From contig CAXBNJ010000004.1 of NCBI GenBank assembly GCA_963977125.1, positions 124,001 to 188,000 on the forward strand: a stretch of 64,000 nt of DNA. The letters are read 5' to 3'. Of this stretch, positions 43,060 to 52,138 are shown in pieces. The DNA comes from UBA2705 sp963977125. GTDB taxonomy: Bacteria > Pseudomonadota > Alphaproteobacteria > Micavibrionales > Micavibrionaceae. Under the pieces are notes generated by a model. That model was given only the letters and a program-made list of their open reading frames with translations. It was not told the origin of the DNA and searched no databases. The first letter of the stretch is position 1; the number at the start of each line of letters is the position of its first letter. The position numbers and the translations under genes are program-made.

Positions 43060-44508
43060 TTAATCTTTATAACAAACTTTTTTCGCAGCCTGAACAATAT
43101 GATCCACTTGCGGCAAAGCAAGTTTTTCTAAGTTGTCTGAATAAGGCATAGGCACATCAGCGCCACATACGCGGACTAATGGTGCATCCATGTAATCAAA
43201 AGCATGCTCACCGCAAAGCGCAGCTATTTCAGCGCCAATACCGGCGAAAGGCCAACCTTCTTCAGCGGTAACAACGCGATTTGTCTTTTTAACGCTTTCT
43301 AAGATAGTCCAGCGATCCAGTGGGCGCACAGTACGCAAGTTTATGACTTCGGCATCAATACCCATCTCAGCGAGCTTCTCAGCGGCTTCCAGTGATTTAC
43401 CAACCATCACAGAAAACGCAACAATCGTTACATCTTTACCTTCACGTTCAATTTTCGCGCGGCCGATAGGAATAGAATAATCTTCATCTGTTGGCACATC
43501 AAAGCTTTTGCCATACATCATCTCATTTTCAAGGATAATTACAGGGTTAGGGTCACGAATAGCGGCCTTCATAAGCCCTTTTGCGTCAGCGGCAGACCAA
43601 GGAGAAACAACTTTTAAACCCGGAATATGCGCATACCAAGAAGCATAACATTGTGAGTGCTGCGCGCCGACGCGTGTTGCCGCGCCATTCGGACCACGGA
43701 ACACAATCGGACAACCAAGCTGACCACCCGCCATATATAATGTTTTCGCCGCTGAGTTAATAATATGATCTATCGCCTGCATGGCAAAGTTCATCGTCAT
43801 AAATTCAACAATAGGCTTAAGCCCACTAAAGGCAGAGCCCGTAGCTATACCGGCAAAGCCATGTTCCGTGATGGGCGTATCAATAACGCGCTTATCACCA
43901 AATTCATCAAGCAAGCCTTGTGAGACTTTATAAGCGCCATTATATTCGGCAACTTCTTCACCCATTAAATAGACATTTTCATCACGGCGCATTTCTTCAG
44001 CCATTGCATCACGCAAAGCTTCACGCACCGTTTGATGTACTGTATTTTCGAAAAAGGCCGCTTCGTCAAATACAGGCGGTTCTATAATCACGCCTTGCGC
44101 ATAAAGAATATCGCGGTTTTGAACAGAAGCGCCAGCCGCTTGAGGTGCTGCCTCGCTTGAGGCTGCAGGCGTTGCGCTTACCTCTGCTTCTGCATCGGTT
44201 GAGCTGGTGGACTCTACTGGCGCTGCTTCAGAAGCAACAAAATCATCTAAGGATGAAGCGTCTTCGCCTTCTTCGAGTAACATCGCGATCACAGCATTTA
44301 CGGCGACGCCTTCAGTGCCTTCTTCAACAAGCAGCTTGCCAATCACGCCTTCATCAACCGCTTCAACTTCCATTGTCGCTTTATCCGTTTCGATCTCTGC
44401 AATCACATCGCCAGCTTCGACGGTATCACCTTCTTTTTTCAACCAACGGGCCAAATTGCCTTCGGTCATAGTTGGTGATAATGCCGGCATTAAAACTTCA
44501 ATTGCCAT
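43060..44508 (-). CDS. pdhB: Pyruvate dehydrogenase E1 beta with N-terminal lipoyl domain
   Basis: 482 residues: an N-terminal lipoyl domain (about 1-78; Lys43), an Ala/Ser/Glu-rich linker (about 80-130) and a transketolase-type E1-beta (about 145-480) with EEVAEYNGAYKVSQGL and GAQHSQCYASWYAHIPGL segments. A lipoyl domain on E1-beta is a known alphaproteobacterial feature. Its first ~50 residues are almost identical to those of PdhC. Cytoplasmic; pairs with PdhA and the TPP cofactor. Confidence 0.96.
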   Translation of the reverse strand: MAIEVLMPALSPTMTEGNLARWLKKEGDTVEAGDVIAEIETDKATMEVEAVDEGVIGKLLVEEGTEGVAVNAVIAMLLEEGEDASSLDDFVASEAAPVESTSSTDAEAEVSATPAASSEAAPQAAGASVQNRDILYAQGVIIEPPVFDEAAFFENTVHQTVREALRDAMAEEMRRDENVYLMGEEVAEYNGAYKVSQGLLDEFGDKRVIDTPITEHGFAGIATGSAFSGLKPIVEFMTMNFAMQAIDHIINSAAKTLYMAGGQLGCPIVFRGPNGAATRVGAQHSQCYASWYAHIPGLKVVSPWSAADAKGLMKAAIRDPNPVIILENEMMYGKSFDVPTDEDYSIPIGRAKIEREGKDVTIVAFSVMVGKSLEAAEKLAEMGIDAEVINLRTVRPLDRWTILESVKKTNRVVTAEEGWPFAGIGAEIAALCGEHAFDYMDAPLVRVCGADVPMPYSDNLEKLALPQVDHIVQAAKKVCYKD

Positions 44509-44567
44509 CTTAAAAAACTCCGTTAATACTCTGATTTTTAACTTATATATTCACTATTTGTATATTA

Positions 44568-45596
44568 TTAGGCTTCTTCTAACGGGATAAGAATATCCGT
44601 CCAAAGATCATCCGCTGGCAGCTCTGGCGATTCTTTCGCAAACTCAGCCGCTTCATTAACAACAGATTTAACTTCTTTATCTATCGCTTTAACGTCAGCC
44701 TCTTCCACGCCTTTTTCATTCATTAAATCTTTAATGGCCTGAATTGGATCGCGCTGCGTTTTATACATATCGACCTCTTCTTTAGAGCGATAATTCGCAG
44801 GGTCAGACATAGAATGCCCACGGTAGCGATAGGTCATAATTTCAAGGATATATGGGCCATTGCCAGAACGAACATGATCCAAGGCTTGGCGCGCAGCCGC
44901 TTGAACTGTAAATACATCTTGGCCATCGACTTGCTCACCAGGAATGCCGTATCCTTCGCCGCGTTTGTATAATTCACCCGCCGCGTGGCGCTTAGTTGAT
45001 GTGCCCATGCCGTAACGGTTGTTCTCAATTATGTAGAGCACGGGTAAATCCCAAAGCGCGGCCATGTTGTAACATTCCGCAACCTGCCCTTGATTCGCTG
45101 AGCCGTCGCCGCAATAAGCGACACAAACGCCGTTATCACCCTTATATTTATGCGAGAAAGCAAGCCCTGTGCCCAAAGCAAAAGACGCACCAACAATACC
45201 GTGCCCGCCATAAAAGCCCGCTTCTTGCGAGAACATATGCATTGAACCACCTTTACCGCGCGAATACCCGCCAGAGCGGCCAGTAAGCTCAGCCATAACG
45301 CCGCGCGCTTCCATACCGCAAGCCAGCATATGGCCATGATCGCGATAAGTAGTGATTACAGTATCTTGAGGCTCTTGCACAGATGTAATGCCCGTCACAA
45401 CAGCTTCTTGACCGATATAAAGATGGCAGAAACCGCCAATTAAGCCCATACCGTAAAGCTGGCCTGCTTTTTCTTCAAAGCGGCGTATTAATAGCATTTC
45501 ACGGTAAAGCTTCTTTAAATCTTCCGCCGAAGGATCAGGCGAAACATTAGAAACTGATTTTAACTTTGTATTTGTCTTTTTGGATTTAGCGCCCAC
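44568..45596 (-). CDS. pdhA: Pyruvate dehydrogenase E1 alpha
   Basis: 342-residue thiamine-dependent E1-alpha. Starts at GTG (45596) with GGAG seven bases upstream. The TPP motif runs from GDGSANQGQ to ENNRYGMGTS (about 168-202), and the phosphorylation-loop-like region YRYRGHSMSDP is present. First gene of the operon pdhABC with pdhB 59 bases later. The upstream 169 bases to ftsB should hold the promoter. Confidence 0.96.
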   Translation of the reverse strand: MGAKSKKTNTKLKSVSNVSPDPSAEDLKKLYREMLLIRRFEEKAGQLYGMGLIGGFCHLYIGQEAVVTGITSVQEPQDTVITTYRDHGHMLACGMEARGVMAELTGRSGGYSRGKGGSMHMFSQEAGFYGGHGIVGASFALGTGLAFSHKYKGDNGVCVAYCGDGSANQGQVAECYNMAALWDLPVLYIIENNRYGMGTSTKRHAAGELYKRGEGYGIPGEQVDGQDVFTVQAAARQALDHVRSGNGPYILEIMTYRYRGHSMSDPANYRSKEEVDMYKTQRDPIQAIKDLMNEKGVEEADVKAIDKEVKSVVNEAAEFAKESPELPADDLWTDILIPLEEA

Positions 45597-45765
45597 AATA
45601 AAACTCCGCTTGGTGAGAAACGTTCAAATCGAACCCGATGGATACACCATTTAAATTCAATAATCCAGTAAAAAAGCCAGAATTGCTGCGGTGCAACACA
45701 CTGAAATGTAATAAAGAATACTCGGAAGAGCCTAAAGATACTTAACTGAATGAAACCGGCGCGCG

Positions 45766-46071
45766 CTAGAGAATATCCCATTCGTCAGCGCCACGATAAC
45801 CCAGCATATAGCGCACGCGCTCCTCAAGCAGGTCCTTGTCAACAGAGCCTGGACGCATAGCCTTAACACGCCCCTGAAGCAGGCTGACCTGCATGCTATA
45901 GGCTTCAAGCTGGATATCGACTTGATGCGTCTCATTTTCTAAAGACTTTAAACGAGAAAAAGAGCGATCGCCATAAACGCTGTAATAGGAAAAATAAAGA
46001 CACAAAGCCGCCATGAAAAATAACATTCCATTTCGGCCTCTAAATATGTTTTGTGCTTTATAAGTGCTCAT
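45766..46071 (-). CDS. ftsB: Septum formation initiator FtsB/DivIC-like
   Basis: 101-residue bitopic protein: one membrane helix (about 15-32; NGMLFFMAALCLYFSYYSVYG) then a coiled coil (about 38-70; RLKSLENETHQVDIQLEAYSMQVSLLQGRV) and a short C-terminal region ending near LLEERVRYMLGY. Matches the FtsB/DivIC family that bridges FtsQ and FtsL at the divisome. The position upstream of pdhA and downstream of eno is conserved in alphaproteobacteria. Confidence 0.9.
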   Translation of the reverse strand: MSTYKAQNIFRGRNGMLFFMAALCLYFSYYSVYGDRSFSRLKSLENETHQVDIQLEAYSMQVSLLQGRVKAMRPGSVDKDLLEERVRYMLGYRGADEWDIL

Positions 46072-46181
46072 AACCCTATTGAATCACAAACGAATCACTC
46101 TTGTCAAACAAAAAACACTTTAGATTCAACAGCTTATTTAGAACATAAAGAGAACACAAGGCGCTAACCGACTCAAATCAA

Positions 46182-46817
46182 TTAATAAATTTTCCCCAGC
46201 TTTTTTTTGCTGTCTTTTGAGCTTTGCTCAAAAGCCTTATGCCACAGGGTATCTTCGCCCTGATTGAGCATAGAATTCAGCCCCATATCGAGCGTCTCAG
46301 CAACCAGCCATGTATCGCGCATAATCTCTAGCTCCAATTGCGCGGTCACCCATTTGGAAAAACCGAGAAATAACCAAAACTTTGGATAATCATCGTCTTT
46401 ATAGGACGCAATAACATCAGCCGTTAGGTCACCACGATAACTTTGCGCATAAGTCGCGTAATCATGCGCTTGCCAGCTTGGCTCGCCCTCGCCGCTAATT
46501 TTATGCACCAAAACCGTCAGCGCTTGACGATTTTCAACAGGCCCACCTTCATATATAGGCACGTGCCCTTCTTTCAATGCTGCGGGAATAACATCGACAC
46601 TCTTTATAGTCTCGTCACTCAAACGCAAGCCGAGGCGAAAACCTAGAGCCCCCATGAATTTATGATCAGCGACATAGACAACAGCATTTTCAAAATATCC
46701 ACCGGGCTCCATATGAAAGGCGACTAAATACTCCCCCGTGCGCCCATCATAACGATTAGCAACGCCTGGGAAGATCATACATAAAGCCGCAAGAGCAAAG
46801 TAAATATAGCCGCGCAT
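46182..46817 (-). CDS. AlgH/YqgE-like protein with N-terminal signal or anchor
   Basis: 211-residue protein whose core matches UPF0301 (AlgH/YqgE): GEYLVAFHMEPGGYFENAVVYVADHKFMGALGFRL, YEGGPVENRQAL, and FWLFLGFSKWVTAQLELEIMRDTWLVAE. Family members are cytosolic and about 180-200 residues. This one instead starts with a hydrophobic stretch (YIYFALAALCMIFPGVA, about 4-20) resembling a signal peptide, and the family's LIAMP start is modified. The function of AlgH is not settled. It lies between eno and ftsB on the same strand. Confidence 0.75.
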   Translation of the reverse strand: MRGYIYFALAALCMIFPGVANRYDGRTGEYLVAFHMEPGGYFENAVVYVADHKFMGALGFRLGLRLSDETIKSVDVIPAALKEGHVPIYEGGPVENRQALTVLVHKISGEGEPSWQAHDYATYAQSYRGDLTADVIASYKDDDYPKFWLFLGFSKWVTAQLELEIMRDTWLVAETLDMGLNSMLNQGEDTLWHKAFEQSSKDSKKKLGKIY

Positions 46818-46965
46818 AAAGCCTCCTGTTCTTAACGTTTGAAGTCACAGATCATTTAAAACCTGAAACGCCACAAATATAGGCACAAAACACAGAACGG
46901 CTCCACACGTCATAACTACGCATAAAACCGTCCTTTAAGTGTATAATATAAAAGTAAAAAACGCC

Positions 46966-48279
46966 TTAAGCGGCCTTTACCTTTGCTGCACTGAGCAATG
47001 TTTCATTGCGCAAAATATCACGCCCTGCATAGCGGGCAACGGGGCCCAGCTCTTCTTCAATACGAATAAGCTGATTATACTTAGCCACGCGATCCGAGCG
47101 TGAAAGCGAGCCTGTTTTAATTTGCCCTGCATTTGTTGCCACAGCCAAATCAGCGATAGTAGCATCTTCAGTTTCACCTGAGCGATGCGATATAACAACG
47201 CCAAAGCCTGCTTTTTGTGCCATTTCGATCGCTTCTAATGTCTCAGAAAGCGTACCGATTTGGTTAACCTTAATCAAGATCGCATTACCTGCCCCCATTG
47301 CGATGCCTTGCGCCAAACGCTTAGGGTTGGTTACGAATAAATCATCACCAACCAACTGCACATCTTTGCCAAGGGCTTCTGTTAAAGCAACCCAGCCTTC
47401 CCAGTCATCTTCCGCCAAACCGTCTTCGATTGAGGCTATAGGATAGCGGTTACAGAGGTCTTGATAATAAGCAACCATTTCCGCTGAAGACAAGATTTTG
47501 CCTTCGCCTTTTAAGTGGTATTGACCATCTTTATAAAACTCACTCGACGCTGAATCGAGCGCCAAGACCATATCAACACCGGGCTTATAACCCGCCGCTT
47601 CTATCGCCTTCATAATATATTGAAGCGCCTCATCTGATGATTTAACCTCTGGAGCAAAACCGCCTTCATCACCTACATTGGTATTCATACCCGCTTTTGA
47701 CAGTTCTTTTTTCAAAGCGTGAAATACTTCTGAGCCCATACGGACAGCTTCAGCAATCGTCTCTGCGCTGATCGGCATAATCATAAATTCTTGAATATCC
47801 ACGGGGTTATCAGCATGCTCACCACCATTAATGATATTCATCATCGGTACAGGCATTTGATGCGCACGAAGCCCGCCTATATAGCGGTAAAGCGGCATAT
47901 CAAGCTCGCTCGCCATCGCTTTTGATATAGCCAAAGACACGCCCAAAATAGCATTCGCGCCGATGCGGCTTTTATTTTCAGTGCCATCAATCGCGCACAT
48001 AAGCTCATCAATATAAATTTGCTCTTCCGCATCCATGCCCAGTAAAGATTCCAGCAATTCCGTATTCACAAAAGCGACCGCATTTTCCACTGATTTTCCG
48101 CCATAATAATCTGCGCGACCATCACGCAATTCGACCGCTTCGTGAACGCCCGTTGATGCACCAGACGGTACAGCTGCGCGCCCTACGGCGCCACTATCAA
48201 GAACAACGTCAACCTCAACGGTTGGGTTGCCACGGCTATCCAGTATTTGTCTTGCGTGAATATCTATTATCGCTGTCAT
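46966..48279 (-). CDS. eno: Enolase
   Basis: Glycolytic 2-phosphoglycerate dehydratase of 437 residues. Metal and catalytic segments are intact: the SGAST loop (Ser38-40 region), VPMMNIINGGEHADN, LALDSASSEF, EDGLAEDDWEGW, VGDDLFVTNPKRL, LIKVNQIGTLSETL and ISHRSGETEDATIADLAV. Also a degradosome component in other proteobacteria. Follows kdsA after 38 bases on the same strand; the kdsA-eno pairing is typical. Confidence 0.97.
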   Translation of the reverse strand: MTAIIDIHARQILDSRGNPTVEVDVVLDSGAVGRAAVPSGASTGVHEAVELRDGRADYYGGKSVENAVAFVNTELLESLLGMDAEEQIYIDELMCAIDGTENKSRIGANAILGVSLAISKAMASELDMPLYRYIGGLRAHQMPVPMMNIINGGEHADNPVDIQEFMIMPISAETIAEAVRMGSEVFHALKKELSKAGMNTNVGDEGGFAPEVKSSDEALQYIMKAIEAAGYKPGVDMVLALDSASSEFYKDGQYHLKGEGKILSSAEMVAYYQDLCNRYPIASIEDGLAEDDWEGWVALTEALGKDVQLVGDDLFVTNPKRLAQGIAMGAGNAILIKVNQIGTLSETLEAIEMAQKAGFGVVISHRSGETEDATIADLAVATNAGQIKTGSLSRSDRVAKYNQLIRIEEELGPVARYAGRDILRNETLLSAAKVKAA

Positions 48280-48317
48280 GTGGGGAAATTCCTTATGTTG
48301 TCGTTGAGTCGTTTTGA

Positions 48318-49163
48318 TTAATCTATTTGTACTAAATCCATTGATTTAACCAGATCATCAATCGCTTTAGCTTGTATTAAAAATTCTTCGAGTTTGTTAT
48401 ACGGCAAGGCTGAAGGGCCGTCGCATTTAGCGCTATCTGGATCATCATAAGCTTCAATAAACAAGCCCGCAAGGCCGATCGCCATAACCGCACGCGTTAA
48501 ATCCGCGACCAAACCACGACGACCACCCGATGCTTCTGAACCCGGCAAGCGCATTTGTGATGCATGCACCGTATCGCATATAATCGGTGTGTTCTTAGTC
48601 ATCTGCTTCATAACGCCAAAGCCCATTGGATCAACCACTAAATTATCATAGCCCATCGCATAACCACGCTCGCAGAGTATAATCTTGTCATTGCCGCATT
48701 CTTTGAATTTATCGACAATATTCGACATTTGGTAAGGCGATAAAAATTGCGGCTTCTTAATGTTAATCACCGCCCCTGTTGCCGCCATAGCTTTGACCAA
48801 ATCAGTCTGGCGCGCAAGAAAAGCTGGCAGCTGTATGACATCGACCACTTCAGCCACAGGCGCGCATTGATATTGCTCATGCACATCCGTAATAATCGGC
48901 ACGCCAAATTCAGCTTTAACTTTTTCAAATATTTTTAGCCCTTCATCCATACCAACGCCACGATAGCTGTATATGCTTGAACGGTTAGCTTTATCAAAGC
49001 TCGCTTTAAAGACAAAAGGAATGCCCAATTTATCTGTAATTGCCTTGTAAACCTCAACAGCTTTTAAGGTGATGTCTTCGTTTTCAAGAACGTTTAGACC
49101 ACCGAATAAAACAAAGGGCTTATCATTGGACACTTCGAAATCATTAATTTTTACAGATGACAT
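48318..49163 (-). CDS. kdsA: 3-deoxy-8-phosphooctulonate synthase (KDO-8-P synthase)
   Basis: Condenses arabinose-5-phosphate with PEP to KDO-8-P for LPS core. 281 residues. Conserved VLFGGLNVLEN, FKASFDKANRSS, ITDVHEQYQCAPVAEVVDVIQLPAFLARQTDL, ICDTVHASQMRLPG and FIEAYDDPD segments are present. A non-metal type is suggested by Asn in NIKKPQF, where metal-dependent forms have Cys. Its presence shows an LPS-type outer membrane. Confidence 0.95.
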   Translation of the reverse strand: MSSVKINDFEVSNDKPFVLFGGLNVLENEDITLKAVEVYKAITDKLGIPFVFKASFDKANRSSIYSYRGVGMDEGLKIFEKVKAEFGVPIITDVHEQYQCAPVAEVVDVIQLPAFLARQTDLVKAMAATGAVINIKKPQFLSPYQMSNIVDKFKECGNDKIILCERGYAMGYDNLVVDPMGFGVMKQMTKNTPIICDTVHASQMRLPGSEASGGRRGLVADLTRAVMAIGLAGLFIEAYDDPDSAKCDGPSALPYNKLEEFLIQAKAIDDLVKSMDLVQID

Positions 49164-49327
49164 TTTTATCTCTTTATTTATGCGCTATTTGCGGCGCGGG
49201 ATTAAATTCAACGCTTAAAATAGACTATTTGCGCTAAATTGTCATACAAAATCATCCCCTAACCCTATATTTTATATAGCTGTTTACATTTACCATAATA
49301 TTTTCTTGCAAATTTACCTGCTTTGGG

Positions 49328-49369
49328 TTAATTTATTATTAAGTTTTCATTAAGTAAATATTAAGTTAA
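49328..49369 (+). promoter_or_regulatory. Phased TTAA array, candidate CtrA-binding region
   Basis: TTAA occurs at 49328, 49339, 49350 and 49361, each separated by exactly seven bases (11-bp period), with a fifth TTAAC at 49366. Each neighbouring pair matches the alphaproteobacterial CtrA site TTAA-N7-TTAA. The array lies 13-54 bases upstream of the unknown gene's ATG, just before its GGGAG ribosome site. Confidence 0.6.
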
Positions 49370-49381
49370 CGGGAGATCATT

Positions 49382-50089
49382 ATGCATCAGAGTAAAAACA
49401 CAGTAAATCTTCGTGATCTGAAGAACCTCGATAAGCATAAAAAAATACAACGAACACAGAGTGACTGCCTAGACAGCTTAAAAGACGCCGTTGATGTCAC
49501 GCTGCGTTTAACGAAAGCTTATCTTGAAAACAAAATTTTTGATTACTGCCTTATTTCAGCGACAATTGGCGAGTTAGAGCAATATATAAAAACAGCCAAT
49601 CACCGTGAAGCTCAAATTCTAATCAGTAAAATCAGCAATATTTTTGAAGTAAAACCCGCCAATAAAAGCATCATGACGCAAATGCCCTTAAAGAGATTGC
49701 TGAAAGCCGCCAAGGCACGATTACTTGATAAAGAAGCGTATAAAGACAGCAATCACAATAAACACAATTATGATTTCATGGTTAATATGCTAACCCTAGA
49801 GCGCGCTTTAGCACAAGCAGAACACCCCTTTATTGTATTATCGCTCAATGCAGAGAATTTATTTACGGCCCTGCTCACGGCATGGAAAATCAATCAAGCT
49901 TATGCTGAAGAAAAAGCATTGGAAATATGCGAAATACTAAAACACCACAAAGAAGAATCACCCTTCTTTGAAACCACATATAACAACAGCGCTTTTTTAT
50001 GTTTAGAGGCGCTATGCTTTGATATTTGCGTTAAGCATACTCAAAAAGCACATGGCTACGTGCATCCTATAGAAGCTGTGCATTGTTAA
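49382..50089 (+). CDS. Hypothetical protein, 235 aa, behind a TTAA array
   Basis: No family recognised. Predicted soluble all-helical protein, rich in Lys, Leu, Ala and His, with cysteines at about 29, 52, 180 and later, no signal peptide and no membrane helix. The N terminus is strongly basic (SKNTVNLRDLKNLDKHKKIQRT). It has a good ribosome site (GGGAG) and is inserted on the plus strand between the minus-strand kdsA and pyrG, which are near neighbours in related genomes, so it is lineage-specific. Convergent with pyrG with a 4-base overlap. The phased TTAA sites ahead suggest cell-cycle control. Confidence 0.65.
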   Translation: MHQSKNTVNLRDLKNLDKHKKIQRTQSDCLDSLKDAVDVTLRLTKAYLENKIFDYCLISATIGELEQYIKTANHREAQILISKISNIFEVKPANKSIMTQMPLKRLLKAAKARLLDKEAYKDSNHNKHNYDFMVNMLTLERALAQAEHPFIVLSLNAENLFTALLTAWKINQAYAEEKALEICEILKHHKEESPFFETTYNNSAFLCLEALCFDICVKHTQKAHGYVHPIEAVHC

Positions 50090-51720
50090 ACTAAACGGCT
50101 TTGCTTAAGGGCCGCTTCAACAAACGACACAAATAACGGATGCGGCGCGAAGGGTTTTGATTTCAGCTCTGGGTGATACTGCACAGCGACAAACCACGGA
50201 TGATCTGGACGCTCCACGACTTCAGGCAAAGTGCCATCTGGTGACAGCCCTGAAAAGATTAAACCGGCTTTTTCAAGCTGGTCTTTATAATTAATATTCA
50301 CCTCATAGCGATGACGATGACGCTCAGATATAGTCGTCGCACCATAAATCTCTGCTGCTTTTGAGCCTTTTTGAAGCGCGGCATCATAGGCCCCGAGGCG
50401 CATAGTGCCGCCCAAATCAGTTTGCGCGCTGCGCTCTTCTTTACCGCCCTCTTTTTCCCACTCCGTCATCAGACCGACCAAAGGCACATCACAAGGACCG
50501 AATTCTGTAGAATTAGCCCCTTCTATACCGGCAAGATTACGTGCGGTTTCAAGAACCGCCATTTGCAGACCGAAGCAGATACCAAAATAAGGGATTTTAC
50601 GCTCACGGGCGAATTTAGCGGCCTTGATTTTACCTTCTGCGCCACGCGCGCCAAAGCCGCCAGGCACCAAAATACCGTGTACATCCCCTAGCGCGGCGAC
50701 AATATCTTCTTCGCCGCTATCAAAGACTGAGGATTCAATAAATTTGATTTTCACTTTTACATTATTGGCAATGCCGCCATGCGCCAGCGCTTCATTTAAA
50801 GATTTATAGCTATCAGCCAAATTTGTATATTTACCCACGACAGCAATTTCAATTGTGCTTTCAGGGTTTTTAATGCGTGCAACAATATTTTCCCAAACGC
50901 TTAAATCAGGCTCTTCTTCATGCGGCAAGTTAAAGCGTTTCAACACTTGTGTATCTAGACCTTCAGCATGATAACTTAACGGCACCTCATAAATAGTCGA
51001 CACATCAAGCGCAGGAATAACATTGGCCTCTGGAATATTACAGAACAAACCGATTTTATAACGGTCGCCATCTTCAATTTCACGATCAGCGCGGCAGAGT
51101 AAAATATCAGGCTGAATGCCGTAGCTCATCATTTCCTTAACGGAATGCTGGGTTGGTTTAGTTTTCAACTCACCCGCCGCAGCGATATAAGGCAGCAAGG
51201 TAACGTGAATATAAGCGGCGCGATCACGCCCAACTTCATTACTAAATTGACGAATGGATTCAAGGAAAGGCAAGCTTTCAATATCACCAACAGTACCGCC
51301 AATCTCACAAAGAACAAAATCAGCTGAGCCATCTTTTTCACGAATAAAATCTTTAATTTGATCGGTAATATGCGGAATAACCTGAATAGTCGCCCCAAGA
51401 TAATCTCCGCGACGCTCACGGCTAAGCACTTCCATATAAACGCGCCCTGTGGTGACATTATCACCTTTAACCGCTGGGCGGCCAGTAAAGCGCTCATAAT
51501 GCCCAAGGTCAAGATCAGCCTCAGCGCCATCATCCGTGACATAAACCTCGCCATGCTGAAATGGGCTCATTGTGCCCGGGTCTACATTTAAATATGGATC
51601 AAGCTTACATAGGCGAACGGAATAGCCTCGCGCCTGTAGTAAAGCGCCAAGAGCGGCGGAGCCTAAGCCCTTCCCTAAAGAAGAAACAACGCCGCCGGTA
51701 ATAAATATGTATCTTGTCAT
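50086..51720 (-). CDS. pyrG: CTP synthase
   Basis: UTP to CTP amidotransferase of 544 residues. The N-terminal synthetase domain shows GGVVSSLGKGLGSAALGALL; the C-terminal glutaminase has the nucleophile Cys in GICFGLQMAV and the HPE triad in VQYHPELKSKPF. The family linker and the GGFGARG oxyanion loop are present. Transcribed in the order tpiA-secG-pyrG, with 22 bases between secG and pyrG. Confidence 0.97.
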   Translation of the reverse strand: MTRYIFITGGVVSSLGKGLGSAALGALLQARGYSVRLCKLDPYLNVDPGTMSPFQHGEVYVTDDGAEADLDLGHYERFTGRPAVKGDNVTTGRVYMEVLSRERRGDYLGATIQVIPHITDQIKDFIREKDGSADFVLCEIGGTVGDIESLPFLESIRQFSNEVGRDRAAYIHVTLLPYIAAAGELKTKPTQHSVKEMMSYGIQPDILLCRADREIEDGDRYKIGLFCNIPEANVIPALDVSTIYEVPLSYHAEGLDTQVLKRFNLPHEEEPDLSVWENIVARIKNPESTIEIAVVGKYTNLADSYKSLNEALAHGGIANNVKVKIKFIESSVFDSGEEDIVAALGDVHGILVPGGFGARGAEGKIKAAKFARERKIPYFGICFGLQMAVLETARNLAGIEGANSTEFGPCDVPLVGLMTEWEKEGGKEERSAQTDLGGTMRLGAYDAALQKGSKAAEIYGATTISERHRHRYEVNINYKDQLEKAGLIFSGLSPDGTLPEVVERPDHPWFVAVQYHPELKSKPFAPHPLFVSFVEAALKQSRLV

Positions 51721-51742
51721 TTTCGCTTATACTTTACTCAGA

Positions 51743-52093
51743 TTATTCAGATATAGGAACTTGAGGATTTACAATTTTCTTAGGAACATCTTCAGGCTCA
51801 ACTTCTGCTGTTATGCCTGCGACTGGCGCATCCAATGCGTCCAATACGCTTTGTGTACCATCGCCCTTAGACGCCAATATGCCCAAGATCAAACTTGTGA
51901 CAAAGAAACCGCCAGCGGCAAGCGCCGTGGCTTTGGTTAATACATTCGCTGTGCCATGCGCTGAAGCTAAACTGCCCAGACCGCCACTGCCGCCGCCAAT
52001 ACCAAGACCGCCGCCCTCAGAGCGCTGTAATAATACAAGCAAGATAATGGACAAAGCCAAGATCAAATGAATAACGAGGATTACTGATTCCAT
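51743..52093 (-). CDS. secG: Protein translocase subunit SecG
   Basis: 116-residue SecYEG accessory subunit. Two membrane helices (about 3-24 and 52-72) flank the signature LLQRSEGGGLG..GGLGSLASAHGTANVLTKATA. The C-terminal tail is acidic and Pro-rich (PEDVPKKIVNPQVP). Between tpiA and pyrG, the usual alphaproteobacterial place. Confidence 0.93.
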   Translation of the reverse strand: MESVILVIHLILALSIILLVLLQRSEGGGLGIGGGSGGLGSLASAHGTANVLTKATALAAGGFFVTSLILGILASKGDGTQSVLDALDAPVAGITAEVEPEDVPKKIVNPQVPISE

Positions 52094-52138
52094 TGTACAC
52101 TTCTCAATATATTATGAATGGGTGGGTTAAAACTTTAT

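Noticed and set aside
44145..44590. Two long open frames on the plus strand opposite pdhB.
   Set aside because: Leu/Arg- or Ser-rich antisense shadows of the lipoyl linker region; the minus-strand PdhB is unmistakable.
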